Shown here: positions 23,591-32,889 of the stretch, one piece after another
Layout of the letters: the number at the start of each line of letters is the position of its first letter
Numbering within the stretch: position 1 is the stretch's first letter
NCBI GenBank assembly: GCA_902470815.1
Contig: CABRHS010000016.1
Location: 1-44,996, forward strand
DNA length: 44,996 nt
DNA from: an uncultured Collinsella sp.
GTDB taxonomy: Bacteria > Actinomycetota > Coriobacteriia > Coriobacteriales > Coriobacteriaceae
Reading direction: 5' to 3'
Made by a program: the position numbers and the translations under genes
Notes under the pieces: model-generated
What the model saw: the letters and a program-made list of their open reading frames with translations, nothing else
Told to the model about the DNA's origin: nothing
Databases searched by the model: none

Positions 23591-26500
23591 CTAAGCCATC
23601 ACTTTATCCATCAGCTCTTCGTACGTGCTCACGAAGTCATAGCGCACGTCATCCTCACCGAGCTGCTCAAAGAGCTTGCGGGCACACCTGATCTTGGCGT
23701 CCTCGACGCCCTTGAGGCTGAGCGACTTAAGCGACCCCTTGGTCTCCGCCACGAAGAAGATGTGCTTCACCGCGCCCTCGTTGAAGGCGATGGCCCAGTC
23801 GGGCGCGTAGTCGCCCACGGGCGTGGGAATCTTGAATGAGCGCGGCAGGTGCGCGAAGGCGCACACCTCGGCGGACTCCTCGAGTTCGCGCGCAAACTCG
23901 CGCTCGGTATCGCTGTCGAACACCGTCCAATCCTGTACGCCGTGGTGCGAAGTGGAGAGTGCCCGTCCCAGATTCTCGGGCATATCCTCGGCAAAAATCT
24001 CGGCAGCATCATAGGTGCCGGCGACGCGGTTGTAACGAATGTGCTCAACCACCATGCGTGCCTTCTCATCCACGATGAGCGCTGCCGACTTGACGATGAA
24101 CTCCTCCGGATTCACGCGGAACATGGCAAAGCGATCGGGCGCGATGCCAGCCAGGATGGCCGATGCGGTCGTGCGCGTGATGCGCGCCTTGTCGGCCACC
24201 TCACCTACCAAGTCATACGCCACGTTGGAAACGGCGGCGCTGTTGACCTCGAACATGGCACTCGTGGCGCCACCAAAGCCCTCAGAGGCCTCGAGCTGCT
24301 CGCGCGTGGCTTCGGAGCGCTGCGCGCCCTGCTTGAGCCTATAACGCGGCGTGGAGACATTCAGGTTCCTATTGATGCCCTCGATAGCCTTGCGACGCAG
24401 TTCATCGCTGTCAAACTCCACGGTATAGGCATGCTTGTGGTTGATGCGCGCCCACAGATCTTGAAATTCCTTCTTGTGGAAGTTGTCATTCAGCTTGTTG
24501 CTGGACACCTTTGTATCGAAACCGTTCTCGATCACGATGCTCGTGTCCTCGGCGCTCCGGGCGATGCGCTCGATCTGTTCCAGGAACCCGTCAAGATGCT
24601 CGGGGATATCCCCGTCCGGTACGCCGCGCAGCCCTTCCTCGCGGAACTTCTCCGTGAGCTGGCCCTCAAAGTCGATGAGGCGGTTCATCTTGAGCGCATC
24701 GACGATACGGCGAGCGTCGTCGCCCGTGAGGACGTACTCAACCCCGGCGTTCTCCACGTGGCATCCGGCGAACAGCTTTTCCTCCACCCGGCGCGGGCGC
24801 TCGCGCAGCTCGTTGGCGGTCTCGGTCTGCAGAGACTTCACAAAGCTGTCGTAGCCCTCCGAGGAGATCACCGTGAGCAGGTTGACGGCATGCACGCCGT
24901 CGCGCCCCAGCAACGCCGCATCTTGACGCGTGCCGTTTTGGTCCACGCACAGGCGCAGGCCGCGGCCGACCTCCTGGCGCTTGGAGATATCGGAGTCACC
25001 CGAGCTCTTGAGCGTGCAGATCTGGAACACGTTAGGGTTGTCCCATCCCTCACGCAGAGCTGAGTGCGAGAAGATGAACCGGCACGGCTCCTCAAAGGAG
25101 AGCAGACGCTCCTTGTTCTTGAGGATGAGGTCGTAGGCGGCCACGGCGTCCTCGCCCTCGGCGAACTCGCTGCCGCGCTTGAGCTTGCTGTTGCAGGCTC
25201 GCCCCTTCTTGTCGATGGAGAAGTAGCCCTTGTGTACCTCATGCGCATCGAAGCTGCGAAGGTAGCGCAGATACGCCGGGTCGTACGCGTCGTCGAGCGT
25301 GGGCGCGGACGCGCGCTCGGAGATGGCACGCGCGTACTCCTCCTCGAAAATGCGGCCGTACTCTCCCACGCCCTCGGAGCCGTCCTCGTCGTACACGCGA
25401 TACTTGGCCACCTCGTCAATGAAGAACAGCGAGAGGCACTTGATGCCCTGGCGGAACAGCACCTCCTCCTTCTGCAGATGGGAGGCGATGGTCTCGCGGA
25501 TCTGGATGCGGCGCAGGTCCTCTTCGGAGGAGTCGTTGGCCACCTGGCCGCGGTAGAGCCGCTCATGGTTGTCGAACTCCACGTAGCCGGTCTGGCCGTT
25601 TTGGTCGGGCACGATGCGCAGGATGCGGTAGCCGTGCGCATAGGTCTCGAGCTCGCCCGAGGCCTGGTAGATGTTGTCCAGCTCGTCGAAGGTGCGCGTG
25701 GTGCGCTTGAGCGAGCCGCTCTTGAGCTGCTGGGTGAACTCGATCACCGCACGCGGCGGATGCTTGGGGCTCACCTTGATGTCCTGCAGGTATACGTAGC
25801 CGTCCGTGCCGCGCATGCCCACCATCTCGATGCCTTTGACCTCGATACGCTTGACCAGGCGCTCGTTGTAGGCATCCAGCGGGTCGAGGGCGAACACGGT
25901 GTTGTGGCGCTCCTTGTGCGTAGCAGAGTAGTTGAGGCTAAACAGCGGATTGAACTGTTGCATGGCCTTGCGCGTGGCGCCCGTCTTCTTACCCATCTTC
26001 TGCGGCTCGTCGATGATGAGGATGGGATTGGTGGCGGAGAGCACGTCGATGGGACGGCGGCTACCAAAGTCGTCGCGCTCGGAGAACATGATGCGCGCCG
26101 TCTTGTCGCCGCCGCGGCCTTCCTTGTTCTTGGACGCGTCGAAGGCGTTGAACGCCTGCATGTTGATGACCATGACGGAAATGTCCGCGCGGCTGGCAAA
26201 GGAGTCGATCTCGTTTAAGCGGCTCGAGTTGTACACGAAGGCCCACAGCTGTTTACCGTAGCGCTCGTGGAAGTGCTTGGCCGTGATCTGGAGCGACTTG
26301 GCCACGCCCTCGCGGATGGCGACGCTCGGCACCACGATGATGAACTTGGACCAGCCGTAGCGCGCGTTGAGCTCGAACATGGTCTCGGTGTAAACGTAGG
26401 TCTTGCCGGTACCCGTCTCCATCTCCACGTCGAGCTCCACGGCACCCAGGTCGCGGTGCAACTCGGCGGAGACGGGGACGCCGTTCTTGCTCTGGGACTT

Positions 26501-26752
26501 CTTCACGTTGTCGAGCAGGTCGGAGCCGGATAGGCGCAGCGGGGCGTTGCGGAAGCCCGAGCCGTCGTCGGTCACGGCGCCGTCAGCGGAGTCGATGATG
26601 CCGAGCTTGCCTTGACCGCGCTTGTCGACGGCGGCAGTGCCCACGTCGCGCAGGTAGGACTGCGCCTCGATCTTGGGCTGGCTGTCGAAAACCTTTACCA
26701 CGGCATCGGCCGCGCGCGTCTGGTAATCGAGGACGGTAAACTTGAATTCCAT
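23591..26752 (-). CDS. res: Type III-like restriction endonuclease subunit Res
   Basis: A 1053-residue ATP-dependent restriction subunit, the DNA-translocating and cutting partner of Mod. A superfamily 2 helicase core is visible: METGTGKTYVY (Walker A, residues 111-118), ILIIDEPQKM (motif II as DEPQ, near 248), NYSATHKERH (motif III) and QEVGRGLRL (motif VI). The C-terminus holds a PD-(D/E)xK nuclease: YAPDWAIAF (Pro984-Asp985) and VAETKGSL (Glu1003, Lys1005). The length is typical of type III Res. Only three bases separate its ATG from the mod stop, so translation is coupled. It is the last gene of a four-gene operon that also encodes an SNF2 helicase and a DUF4391 protein. Confidence 0.93.
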   Translation of the reverse strand: MEFKFTVLDYQTRAADAVVKVFDSQPKIEAQSYLRDVGTAAVDKRGQGKLGIIDSADGAVTDDGSGFRNAPLRLSGSDLLDNVKKSQSKNGVPVSAELHRDLGAVELDVEMETGTGKTYVYTETMFELNARYGWSKFIIVVPSVAIREGVAKSLQITAKHFHERYGKQLWAFVYNSSRLNEIDSFASRADISVMVINMQAFNAFDASKNKEGRGGDKTARIMFSERDDFGSRRPIDVLSATNPILIIDEPQKMGKKTGATRKAMQQFNPLFSLNYSATHKERHNTVFALDPLDAYNERLVKRIEVKGIEMVGMRGTDGYVYLQDIKVSPKHPPRAVIEFTQQLKSGSLKRTTRTFDELDNIYQASGELETYAHGYRILRIVPDQNGQTGYVEFDNHERLYRGQVANDSSEEDLRRIQIRETIASHLQKEEVLFRQGIKCLSLFFIDEVAKYRVYDEDGSEGVGEYGRIFEEEYARAISERASAPTLDDAYDPAYLRYLRSFDAHEVHKGYFSIDKKGRACNSKLKRGSEFAEGEDAVAAYDLILKNKERLLSFEEPCRFIFSHSALREGWDNPNVFQICTLKSSGDSDISKRQEVGRGLRLCVDQNGTRQDAALLGRDGVHAVNLLTVISSEGYDSFVKSLQTETANELRERPRRVEEKLFAGCHVENAGVEYVLTGDDARRIVDALKMNRLIDFEGQLTEKFREEGLRGVPDGDIPEHLDGFLEQIERIARSAEDTSIVIENGFDTKVSSNKLNDNFHKKEFQDLWARINHKHAYTVEFDSDELRRKAIEGINRNLNVSTPRYRLKQGAQRSEATREQLEASEGFGGATSAMFEVNSAAVSNVAYDLVGEVADKARITRTTASAILAGIAPDRFAMFRVNPEEFIVKSAALIVDEKARMVVEHIRYNRVAGTYDAAEIFAEDMPENLGRALSTSHHGVQDWTVFDSDTEREFARELEESAEVCAFAHLPRSFKIPTPVGDYAPDWAIAFNEGAVKHIFFVAETKGSLKSLSLKGVEDAKIRCARKLFEQLGEDDVRYDFVSTYEELMDKVMA

Positions 26753-26755
26753 CGA

Positions 26756-28708
26756 TTACACCACCCGGGTCTTGGTCTCGGGGCTCACGGTCTTGAAGAT
26801 CTCCTCGAAGTTGGCCAGCGCGTCGTCGCCCGTGAATGACGCGTCGCGCAGGACCGCCCACGCGGGCTCGCGCTGCGCCATGGCGCGGACGACGTCCTCG
26901 GGCACCTCGCGGTCGAAGCAAGCAACCAGCGTGTCGTCATCCACGGAGTAGACGGTCTTGCCGCAGATGTCGAACGTGTCGATGTGCGCGGTATAGGGGA
27001 TTTCCAGTTTGGGGAACAGCTGGAAGAGGATGTCCTCCGGCGTGCGACCGGGCTTGACGTTGTCCGCCAGGTTGAAGAGCGCGTCCTGGAACAGCGAATC
27101 TGGCGTACGCTGGACGTCCTCAAAGTTGGACGAGTCGATCTTTAGCACGCGGAAGCCGATGTCGGGCACGCGCCTGGGCTCCTCGTCGAGCTTGAGCTGC
27201 GCGTTGGATTCCTCCACCTCGGCAGCGATCTTGGCACCCGCACGGCGGATGCGCTCTTTGCCGATCTCACAAATGTTTTTGTAACCCGCTTTGGCAGCCT
27301 CGGACTTCTCGTCGCATACCTCGGGCAGCTGCACCATGATGAACTTGCGGCTACCGCCGTCCTCGGCGTTGAGCTGCATCACGGCATGGGCAGTCGTAGC
27401 AGAGCCCGAGAAGAAATCGAGAACGATAGAGTTCGAGTCAACGATCATCCTCACAAGGTATTTCACGAGAGAAACAGGCTTAGAATAGTCGAATGGACTG
27501 AACCCCAGCAGCCTGTTCAACTCTGAATAGGCTTCATCGTTTCTGAGCACTCCACATTCATCCTTATTCAACACATCCGATGGCGCAATAAACTTATTTG
27601 CTGAATCCAAATAGTAGTAAAGCGTAGTGAGAGTAGGCTTCTTGAACATGAAGCGCTGACCAGACGCGACCCTCTCGTTAACCGTCGACTGCGTCCATTT
27701 AAATCTTCCAGTGATCTCGACTGCCTCGGCGTTGACGCCGTTCTTCACAATCAGATCGTTGTGCAAAACGACGGCCTTCTCGCCTTCTCCATAGACGCCG
27801 GCGGAATATGCGCCATCCGAAAAGGCGCAGTCAATTGAACCAGCAGAGAACGTAACCTTAGCCCTACCGTTCCCGCTGTTGAACAAAGGTGCAGCCGTAT
27901 TGTACGAATCCGGCCCGCGCATTATTTCGAGGTCACTGCCACGGTAGGCCACCACGTATTCATACTTGTTTCTAATTAGTTTGCTAAGCGTTGGCGCTTT
28001 GCTCGTCTTGTTCCACTTAAAAATGCCAAGCCTATTCTTTTGCCCATATATCTCATCCATTATTGAGAGCAAGTTGCTGAGCTCACGTTCGTCAATGCTG
28101 GAAAGCAGCAGCCCCCCATGATGGAGCAAGTCTTTTGCAAGGAGCAAGCGCTCGTACATCATCGAGCACCAGTCAGAATGAAAAGTACCGCTGGTCTCGG
28201 AATTCAGCTCGAAACGACTTCCCATCTGATTGCCCTCGTCATCGCGAATCGAGCTGAGGGTATCCATATCCTCTTGGGACTGGCGGCGTGAATCTTTATA
28301 GATAAAGTCGTGGCCCGTGTTGTAGGGCGGATCGATGTAGATCATCTTGATCTTGCCAGCGTAGGTCTCGCGCAGGATCTTTAGCGCGTCCAGGTTGTCG
28401 CCCTCGATATAGAGGTTCTCGGTCGTGTCCCAGTTCACGCTCTCGTCCACGCAGGGGCGCATGGTCTTGTCGATAGGGCGGATCGCCTCGGCGCGGGCCT
28501 TCTGCTTGCCGGGCCACGTGAACTGGTAGCGCTCGCGCTTGTCCTCGGCGATGTCGCCGACGTGGGCCTTGAGCGCCTCGACGTCGATGCTGTGACGGAC
28601 GTTGCCGTCCTCGTCCAGCACCTCGGTCACGATGTCCGGGAACAGCTCCGCCAGCTTGACGGCGTTCTCCGCGGCGATATCATCCGTCCGCAACTCGACC
28701 TTTTCCAT
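26756..28708 (-). CDS. mod: Type III-like DNA methyltransferase Mod (N6-adenine)
   Basis: A 650-residue site-specific adenine methyltransferase that also gives the target sequence to Res. The order is beta-class, as in type III enzymes: the catalytic IDPPYNTGHDF (126-130) comes first, and the SAM-binding LDFFSGSATTAHA (about 432-440) later. Between them is the target-recognition region. DNA for about residues 140-435 is clearly AT-richer than the rest of the operon, with codons such as AAA, AAT and TTA that are rare elsewhere, as expected for an imported specificity domain. Its start lies three bases after the DUF4391 stop. The modified sequence cannot be read from the protein. Confidence 0.94.
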   Translation of the reverse strand: MEKVELRTDDIAAENAVKLAELFPDIVTEVLDEDGNVRHSIDVEALKAHVGDIAEDKRERYQFTWPGKQKARAEAIRPIDKTMRPCVDESVNWDTTENLYIEGDNLDALKILRETYAGKIKMIYIDPPYNTGHDFIYKDSRRQSQEDMDTLSSIRDDEGNQMGSRFELNSETSGTFHSDWCSMMYERLLLAKDLLHHGGLLLSSIDERELSNLLSIMDEIYGQKNRLGIFKWNKTSKAPTLSKLIRNKYEYVVAYRGSDLEIMRGPDSYNTAAPLFNSGNGRAKVTFSAGSIDCAFSDGAYSAGVYGEGEKAVVLHNDLIVKNGVNAEAVEITGRFKWTQSTVNERVASGQRFMFKKPTLTTLYYYLDSANKFIAPSDVLNKDECGVLRNDEAYSELNRLLGFSPFDYSKPVSLVKYLVRMIVDSNSIVLDFFSGSATTAHAVMQLNAEDGGSRKFIMVQLPEVCDEKSEAAKAGYKNICEIGKERIRRAGAKIAAEVEESNAQLKLDEEPRRVPDIGFRVLKIDSSNFEDVQRTPDSLFQDALFNLADNVKPGRTPEDILFQLFPKLEIPYTAHIDTFDICGKTVYSVDDDTLVACFDREVPEDVVRAMAQREPAWAVLRDASFTGDDALANFEEIFKTVSPETKTRVV

Positions 28709-28711
28709 TGT

Positions 28712-29326
28712 CTACTCCCCTTTCAGCAAGGAGAGTTCGGCCTTGGCCTGCTTATACGCCTTGAACGCGGCGTTGCGCTTGGAGGGCTGAACCTCCTTTG
28801 CATATTTCCGTTTGAGCTGGGCGGCCTGCGCCTCCAGCTCCTGTATCCGTTTTTCTGTTGCCAAGCGCGCGTCGACGTCCTCGACCGAGGAGTCATCGAA
28901 CAGCACCTGGGCGCATAAAGCCTCCCACACCTCGGCGAGCGAGGCGCCGGAAAGCGTGATATGCAATTGATCCTCGGGCACCCATTGGGCGCTCACCTTC
29001 AGGCCATGGCGCATGACGGCAAGGCGCGCCCGCCCCGCATGGCAGCACACTATGATTAACTTGCGCGGCACCGCCTGCGTGACGGCGGCAAGCGCGCGCT
29101 CGGGAACCGTGTCCGTCTTGAGGTCCACGCGAAGCACGGAGATCTCGTCGATCCCGTCCGCCGCGGGAATGCCGCAGGCCGCCTCCTTGATGGCGGCGAC
29201 CACGCAGAGCGCCTCGATGCCGCTCACGAACTCGTCCTTTACGGGAGCCGCGAGCGACAGGCGGCTGTAGAAGGCTTTTTTGGGCAGCGGCTGGCGCACC
29301 TCGACCGTGCTGGGCAGACCGAACAT
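28712..29326 (-). CDS. DUF4391-family protein, restriction-associated
   Basis: A 204-residue protein that fits DUF4391, known to me only as a companion of helicase/methyltransferase defence clusters. The N-terminal part is mixed alpha/beta (LPKKAFYSRLSL, EISVLRVDLKTDTVPE, KLIIVCCHAGRARLAVM). The last ~55 residues are a charged coiled coil (ATEKRIQELEAQAAQLKRKY, then AYKQAKAELSLLKGE) suited to binding a partner. No catalytic motif is obvious. The ATG directly follows the TAG of the SNF2 gene (TAGATG), so production must be tied to the helicase. It is probably an adaptor between the helicase and Mod/Res; that is inference. Confidence 0.82.
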   Translation of the reverse strand: MFGLPSTVEVRQPLPKKAFYSRLSLAAPVKDEFVSGIEALCVVAAIKEAACGIPAADGIDEISVLRVDLKTDTVPERALAAVTQAVPRKLIIVCCHAGRARLAVMRHGLKVSAQWVPEDQLHITLSGASLAEVWEALCAQVLFDDSSVEDVDARLATEKRIQELEAQAAQLKRKYAKEVQPSKRNAAFKAYKQAKAELSLLKGE

Positions 29327-32300
29327 CTACCTCACCACCAAGAAGCACACGAGCTCGAAGTCGTCGAGCCCCGCCACGTCGTTCTCCAAAAAGCTCGTGG
29401 TGCCGGAGCTGAAGAAGCTGTCGATGTCCGCCTCGCGCTTCTCGTCCACGATGGACAACACTGCGGCGTCCAGCAGCTCGGAGGCGCGGCTCATGTCGCG
29501 ACCGCCACGCGTCGCGCGATTGTATGCGCGGCAGAGCTCCGCATCCGGCTCGGACTTACCGCGGCACAGGCGGCGCATGGCGTCCAGCGTGTCCTTGGGG
29601 CTCAGGTACCCATGGAGCACCTCGCCGTCGTCCTTCACGTACACCAGGTAGAACGGGTGCACAGAATTTTGCACGGCGGCGTCGAGCTGCTGGTTCACAT
29701 TGCGCAGCACGAAGATGATGCCGGGATCCTCGCCCGCCACCACGGCGTTGATGCCCGCCGGCACGCGCTCGATATCCGGGTTGGCCTCGTGGTACGCCAC
29801 AAGGTCCATGCGGAAGTCGTTGAGGCCCAGGTCTGTGATGGACACGCCGCCGCTCACGTCCTCGAGGTCGACCACCTCGCTTTGCATCTGCTCCAGCTGC
29901 GCACGGCGGTACTCAAGATCGCCCTTCTCGTTCTCGTTGAGGTAGTCGTCGTCGCCCGTCGACGCCATGACGGTGACATGCATGCGGTTCTCGACGCGCT
30001 CCTTGAGCTGTATGTACTTGTCGAGCTCGACATTGGGCCAGAAGTTGACCAGCTGGATGCAGTCGTTCTTGGAGCCGATGCGGTCCACGCGGCCAAAGCG
30101 CTGCACCACGCGCACGGGGTTCCAATGGATGTCGAAGTTGACCAGGAAGTCGCAATCCTGCAGGTTTTGGCCCTCGGAGATGCAATCCGTGGCGATGAGG
30201 ACGTCGATGTTCTTGCCCGCCAGGCGCGGGTACACCTGGTCGCGCTCCTTGGAGACGGGGCTGAAGCACGTGAGGATCTCCGAGAGGTCGGCACGCACGC
30301 CGTCCACCGTGGTCTTGCTGCCGGCGGCACCCGTGACCTCGGCCATGCCCAGTCCCAGCTCATCCACCACGAGCGGCCGCAGCTGCTCGTAAAGGTAATG
30401 CGCGGTGTCCGCGAACGCGGTAAAGACGATGACCTTGCGGTTGCCGGCGTTGATGGGACGGGCGACCTTGTCCGCGATGACCTGCTTGAGCGTGGAAAGT
30501 TTGGCATCGCGCTCGGGATCGATCGGGGCGATGAGATCCAGAAGGTCGCGCACGAGCCGCGCGTCCGCCATGACATCGCGCTCCCAGCTGACCCAGTCCA
30601 TGTCGTGCAAATCATAGCGGGCCTTCTTGCCCACCATGAACTCCGAGGTCTCCTCATCGTCCACGTCGTAGTCAAAGCCGTTGGCGTCCTCAAGCAGGTC
30701 ACCGGGGACGGATGTGCCGCTTGCGCGGAATCGATCGATCGCGTCGAGCGTGTGCTCCATATGCGACAGCACGCGCTCGAGCGTGAGGCGAAACGAGGCA
30801 ACCGAGCTCTCCAGACGCTTGAGGAGGTTCGCCGCCATGAGGCGCTGCACGCCCTTCTCGCGCCCTTCCACCGAGATCTTGCCGTCGCCGTCCTCGTACT
30901 TGGGCTTGCGGCTGGGCTGCACGTACTTCATGGGCACGTAGATTGCCAGCTCGAGCTCGTAGAGACGCTCGGCGATTGCATCGTAGGTGGCGGGACCGTC
31001 CTCCGTGCAGAGGTCCGGGCGCAGGCTCACGGGCTTGTTGCGCTGCGGGAACGGGCCGATGGCAGTAGCATCGTAGTAGCGCTGGATGTGGCGGCGCGAA
31101 CGCGCGACCGTAACCTGGTCGAGGATGCGGAAGAAATCGAAGTCCAGCGAGCGCGTGAGAGCCTCGGTGGTGCGCTCCTCCGCTGGCAGCTCCGACCAAC
31201 GCGTGAACGCGCCCTGCGCGCGGCGAAACACGTCCTCCACGTTGGACTCCAGGCCCAAGCGCTCGGACCACTGCTCGGGGTCGCCCTGATACGCAAGGGC
31301 GAGCTGGTTGCGCAGGTCGCGGAACCGGTTGTTAACCGGCGTGGCAGAGAGCATGAGCACCTTGGTGGGCACGCCGTCTTTGACCACGCGGTTAAGCAGG
31401 CGCTCGTAGCGGTTCTCGCTCGCCTCCTCGCCATCGCGCGCCGCACGCGAGCTGTCGGCGCCGTTGCGGAAGTTGTGGGACTCATCGATGACCACCAGGT
31501 CGTAGGCGCCCCAGTTGATGGTCTCCAGGTCCAGACCCGTGACCGACGTGCCGCGCTGGCGCGAGAGGTCGGTATGGTACAGAACGTCGTAGCGCAGACG
31601 GTCGGCAGCGATGGGGTTGTTCCGCTGGTTGTTGCGGTACGTGAGCCAATTGTCGCCCAGCTTCTTTGGGCAGAGCACCAGCACGTTGCGGTTGAGGCTC
31701 TCGTAGTACTTCACCACGGCGAGGGCGGTGAACGTCTTGCCCAAGCCGACCGAATCGGCCAAGATGCACCCATCGTACGTTTGCAGCTTATTGATGATCG
31801 CCAGAACAGCGTCGCGCTGGAAATCGTAGAGCAGGTTCCAGATCTTGCTCTCGCGAAATCCCGCGCCCTCCTTGGGAAGCTCGTCGGCCGTGATATCGTC
31901 CAGGAACTCATGGAAGATTCGGTAGAGCGCAGCGTAATACACGAGCTCGGGCGGGTTCTCGCGATACATCTGCGAGATGTTGTCCACCACGGCGTCCGTC
32001 ACATCATCCAGGTCGTCGGAGTTCCAGGCCTGTTCAAAAGTATTGAGCAGCATGCGGGACGACGTTCCGTCCTGGCGGCAGATCACACCGTAGGCATCAG
32101 CCGAGCGCGCAGCGCCCAGCTCGACCGTGGTGAAGCCGTTGAAGGGGATGTAGGAGGCGACGTCAGTCTCCGTACGCCCGGCGGATGGGGCCAGCTCCAC
32201 CGTCAAGGACGGCGGCAGACCAGCGGCGCCCTTGAACGATTTGAACGTCGCTTTGTCTCGAATCCACTGGGCGCACTCCGTCGCAATAGCCTTTTGCGTC

Positions 32301-32590
32301 AGCTCGTTGCGCAGGCGGATTTCCAGGTCGGTGCCGCCCACGCCTCGCTCGCGGTCGAGGCGTGGGATGTAGAACTCGCGCTGTTCCTTCTTGCCGCGCT
32401 CGTTCAAAAAGGCTGGAGAGGTGTAGATGAATCGGAACTCATCGAGGTTATTGAGCTGTTCACGTAGCTCGCGGTAGGCATACATCGAGAAGACCGACGC
32501 CGCCACCGACATCTTGTCGCCCTCCTGTACGTGCGCGACCAAGTCGTCCTTGAGGATCTTGCTGCGGCTGTCGAAGAAATCCGGGGTCAT
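29327..32590 (-). CDS. SNF2-family helicase, first gene of defence operon
   Basis: A 1087-residue DNA-dependent ATPase. All core motifs are visible: ADSVGLGKTFTAL (Walker A, about 278-288), VVIDESHNFRNG (DESH, about 367), MLSATPVNNRF, a long insertion, then IATDCISEGQNLQ (motif V) and VVQRFGRVDRIGS (motif VI). The first ~200 residues (SVAASVFSMYAYRELREQL, FIYTSPAFLNE) have the layout of phospholipase-D-like regions that precede such helicases, but no HKD motif is seen, so any nuclease is likely inactive. The C-terminal ~200 residues are unassigned. A hairpin sits just before the ATG, and the ribosome site is weak. It is related in kind to DISARM-type SNF2 helicases but with different partners. 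Confidence 0.9.
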   Translation of the reverse strand: MTPDFFDSRSKILKDDLVAHVQEGDKMSVAASVFSMYAYRELREQLNNLDEFRFIYTSPAFLNERGKKEQREFYIPRLDRERGVGGTDLEIRLRNELTQKAIATECAQWIRDKATFKSFKGAAGLPPSLTVELAPSAGRTETDVASYIPFNGFTTVELGAARSADAYGVICRQDGTSSRMLLNTFEQAWNSDDLDDVTDAVVDNISQMYRENPPELVYYAALYRIFHEFLDDITADELPKEGAGFRESKIWNLLYDFQRDAVLAIINKLQTYDGCILADSVGLGKTFTALAVVKYYESLNRNVLVLCPKKLGDNWLTYRNNQRNNPIAADRLRYDVLYHTDLSRQRGTSVTGLDLETINWGAYDLVVIDESHNFRNGADSSRAARDGEEASENRYERLLNRVVKDGVPTKVLMLSATPVNNRFRDLRNQLALAYQGDPEQWSERLGLESNVEDVFRRAQGAFTRWSELPAEERTTEALTRSLDFDFFRILDQVTVARSRRHIQRYYDATAIGPFPQRNKPVSLRPDLCTEDGPATYDAIAERLYELELAIYVPMKYVQPSRKPKYEDGDGKISVEGREKGVQRLMAANLLKRLESSVASFRLTLERVLSHMEHTLDAIDRFRASGTSVPGDLLEDANGFDYDVDDEETSEFMVGKKARYDLHDMDWVSWERDVMADARLVRDLLDLIAPIDPERDAKLSTLKQVIADKVARPINAGNRKVIVFTAFADTAHYLYEQLRPLVVDELGLGMAEVTGAAGSKTTVDGVRADLSEILTCFSPVSKERDQVYPRLAGKNIDVLIATDCISEGQNLQDCDFLVNFDIHWNPVRVVQRFGRVDRIGSKNDCIQLVNFWPNVELDKYIQLKERVENRMHVTVMASTGDDDYLNENEKGDLEYRRAQLEQMQSEVVDLEDVSGGVSITDLGLNDFRMDLVAYHEANPDIERVPAGINAVVAGEDPGIIFVLRNVNQQLDAAVQNSVHPFYLVYVKDDGEVLHGYLSPKDTLDAMRRLCRGKSEPDAELCRAYNRATRGGRDMSRASELLDAAVLSIVDEKREADIDSFFSSGTTSFLENDVAGLDDFELVCFLVVR

Positions 32591-32600
32591 GCGCGCGTCA

Positions 32601-32618
32601 CCACCGACACATCGGTGG
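32601..32618 (-). promoter_or_regulatory. Hairpin in the leader of the defence operon
   Basis: CCACCGA (32601-32607) and TCGGTGG (32612-32618) form a perfect 7-bp stem with a 4-nt loop, 10 bases before the SNF2 start codon. It contains the only purine-rich ribosome-binding candidate (GGTGGTGA, minus strand), so it could limit translation or be an operator. A second hairpin (GGTGCT/AGCACC, 32676-32696) lies further upstream. Confidence 0.45.
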
Positions 32619-32889
32619 CGGGTACACAGGACCCGTTACCTACAGTTCCATCACATGCTATATACGCCAAGGAAAGGTGCTCGCATTTGAAGCACCCCCC
32701 CGAAACGAAATTCAGGGTTCAAGACGTATCGCTCCTCAATTTAGTCTGACAAACATCAATATTGTATAGCACGCAGAGCGGACGCAAAGGCGACGTTGCC
32801 TTGCGACCCGCGCCCCCACGCGGCAGATTATGATACAGGTGGAATCAGGTTTTGATCATTTGCCGCTTCGTAACGTTAGGATCTCCCCC

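Noticed and set aside
29612..32467. A 951-codon plus-strand open frame opposite the SNF2 gene
   Set aside because: It has no recognisable domain and an odd His/Val/Leu-rich composition, while the minus-strand frame has all helicase motifs.
32601..32696. Repeated hairpins considered as a CRISPR fragment
   Set aside because: The two stems differ in sequence and spacing; no direct repeat-spacer pattern exists here or elsewhere in the window.
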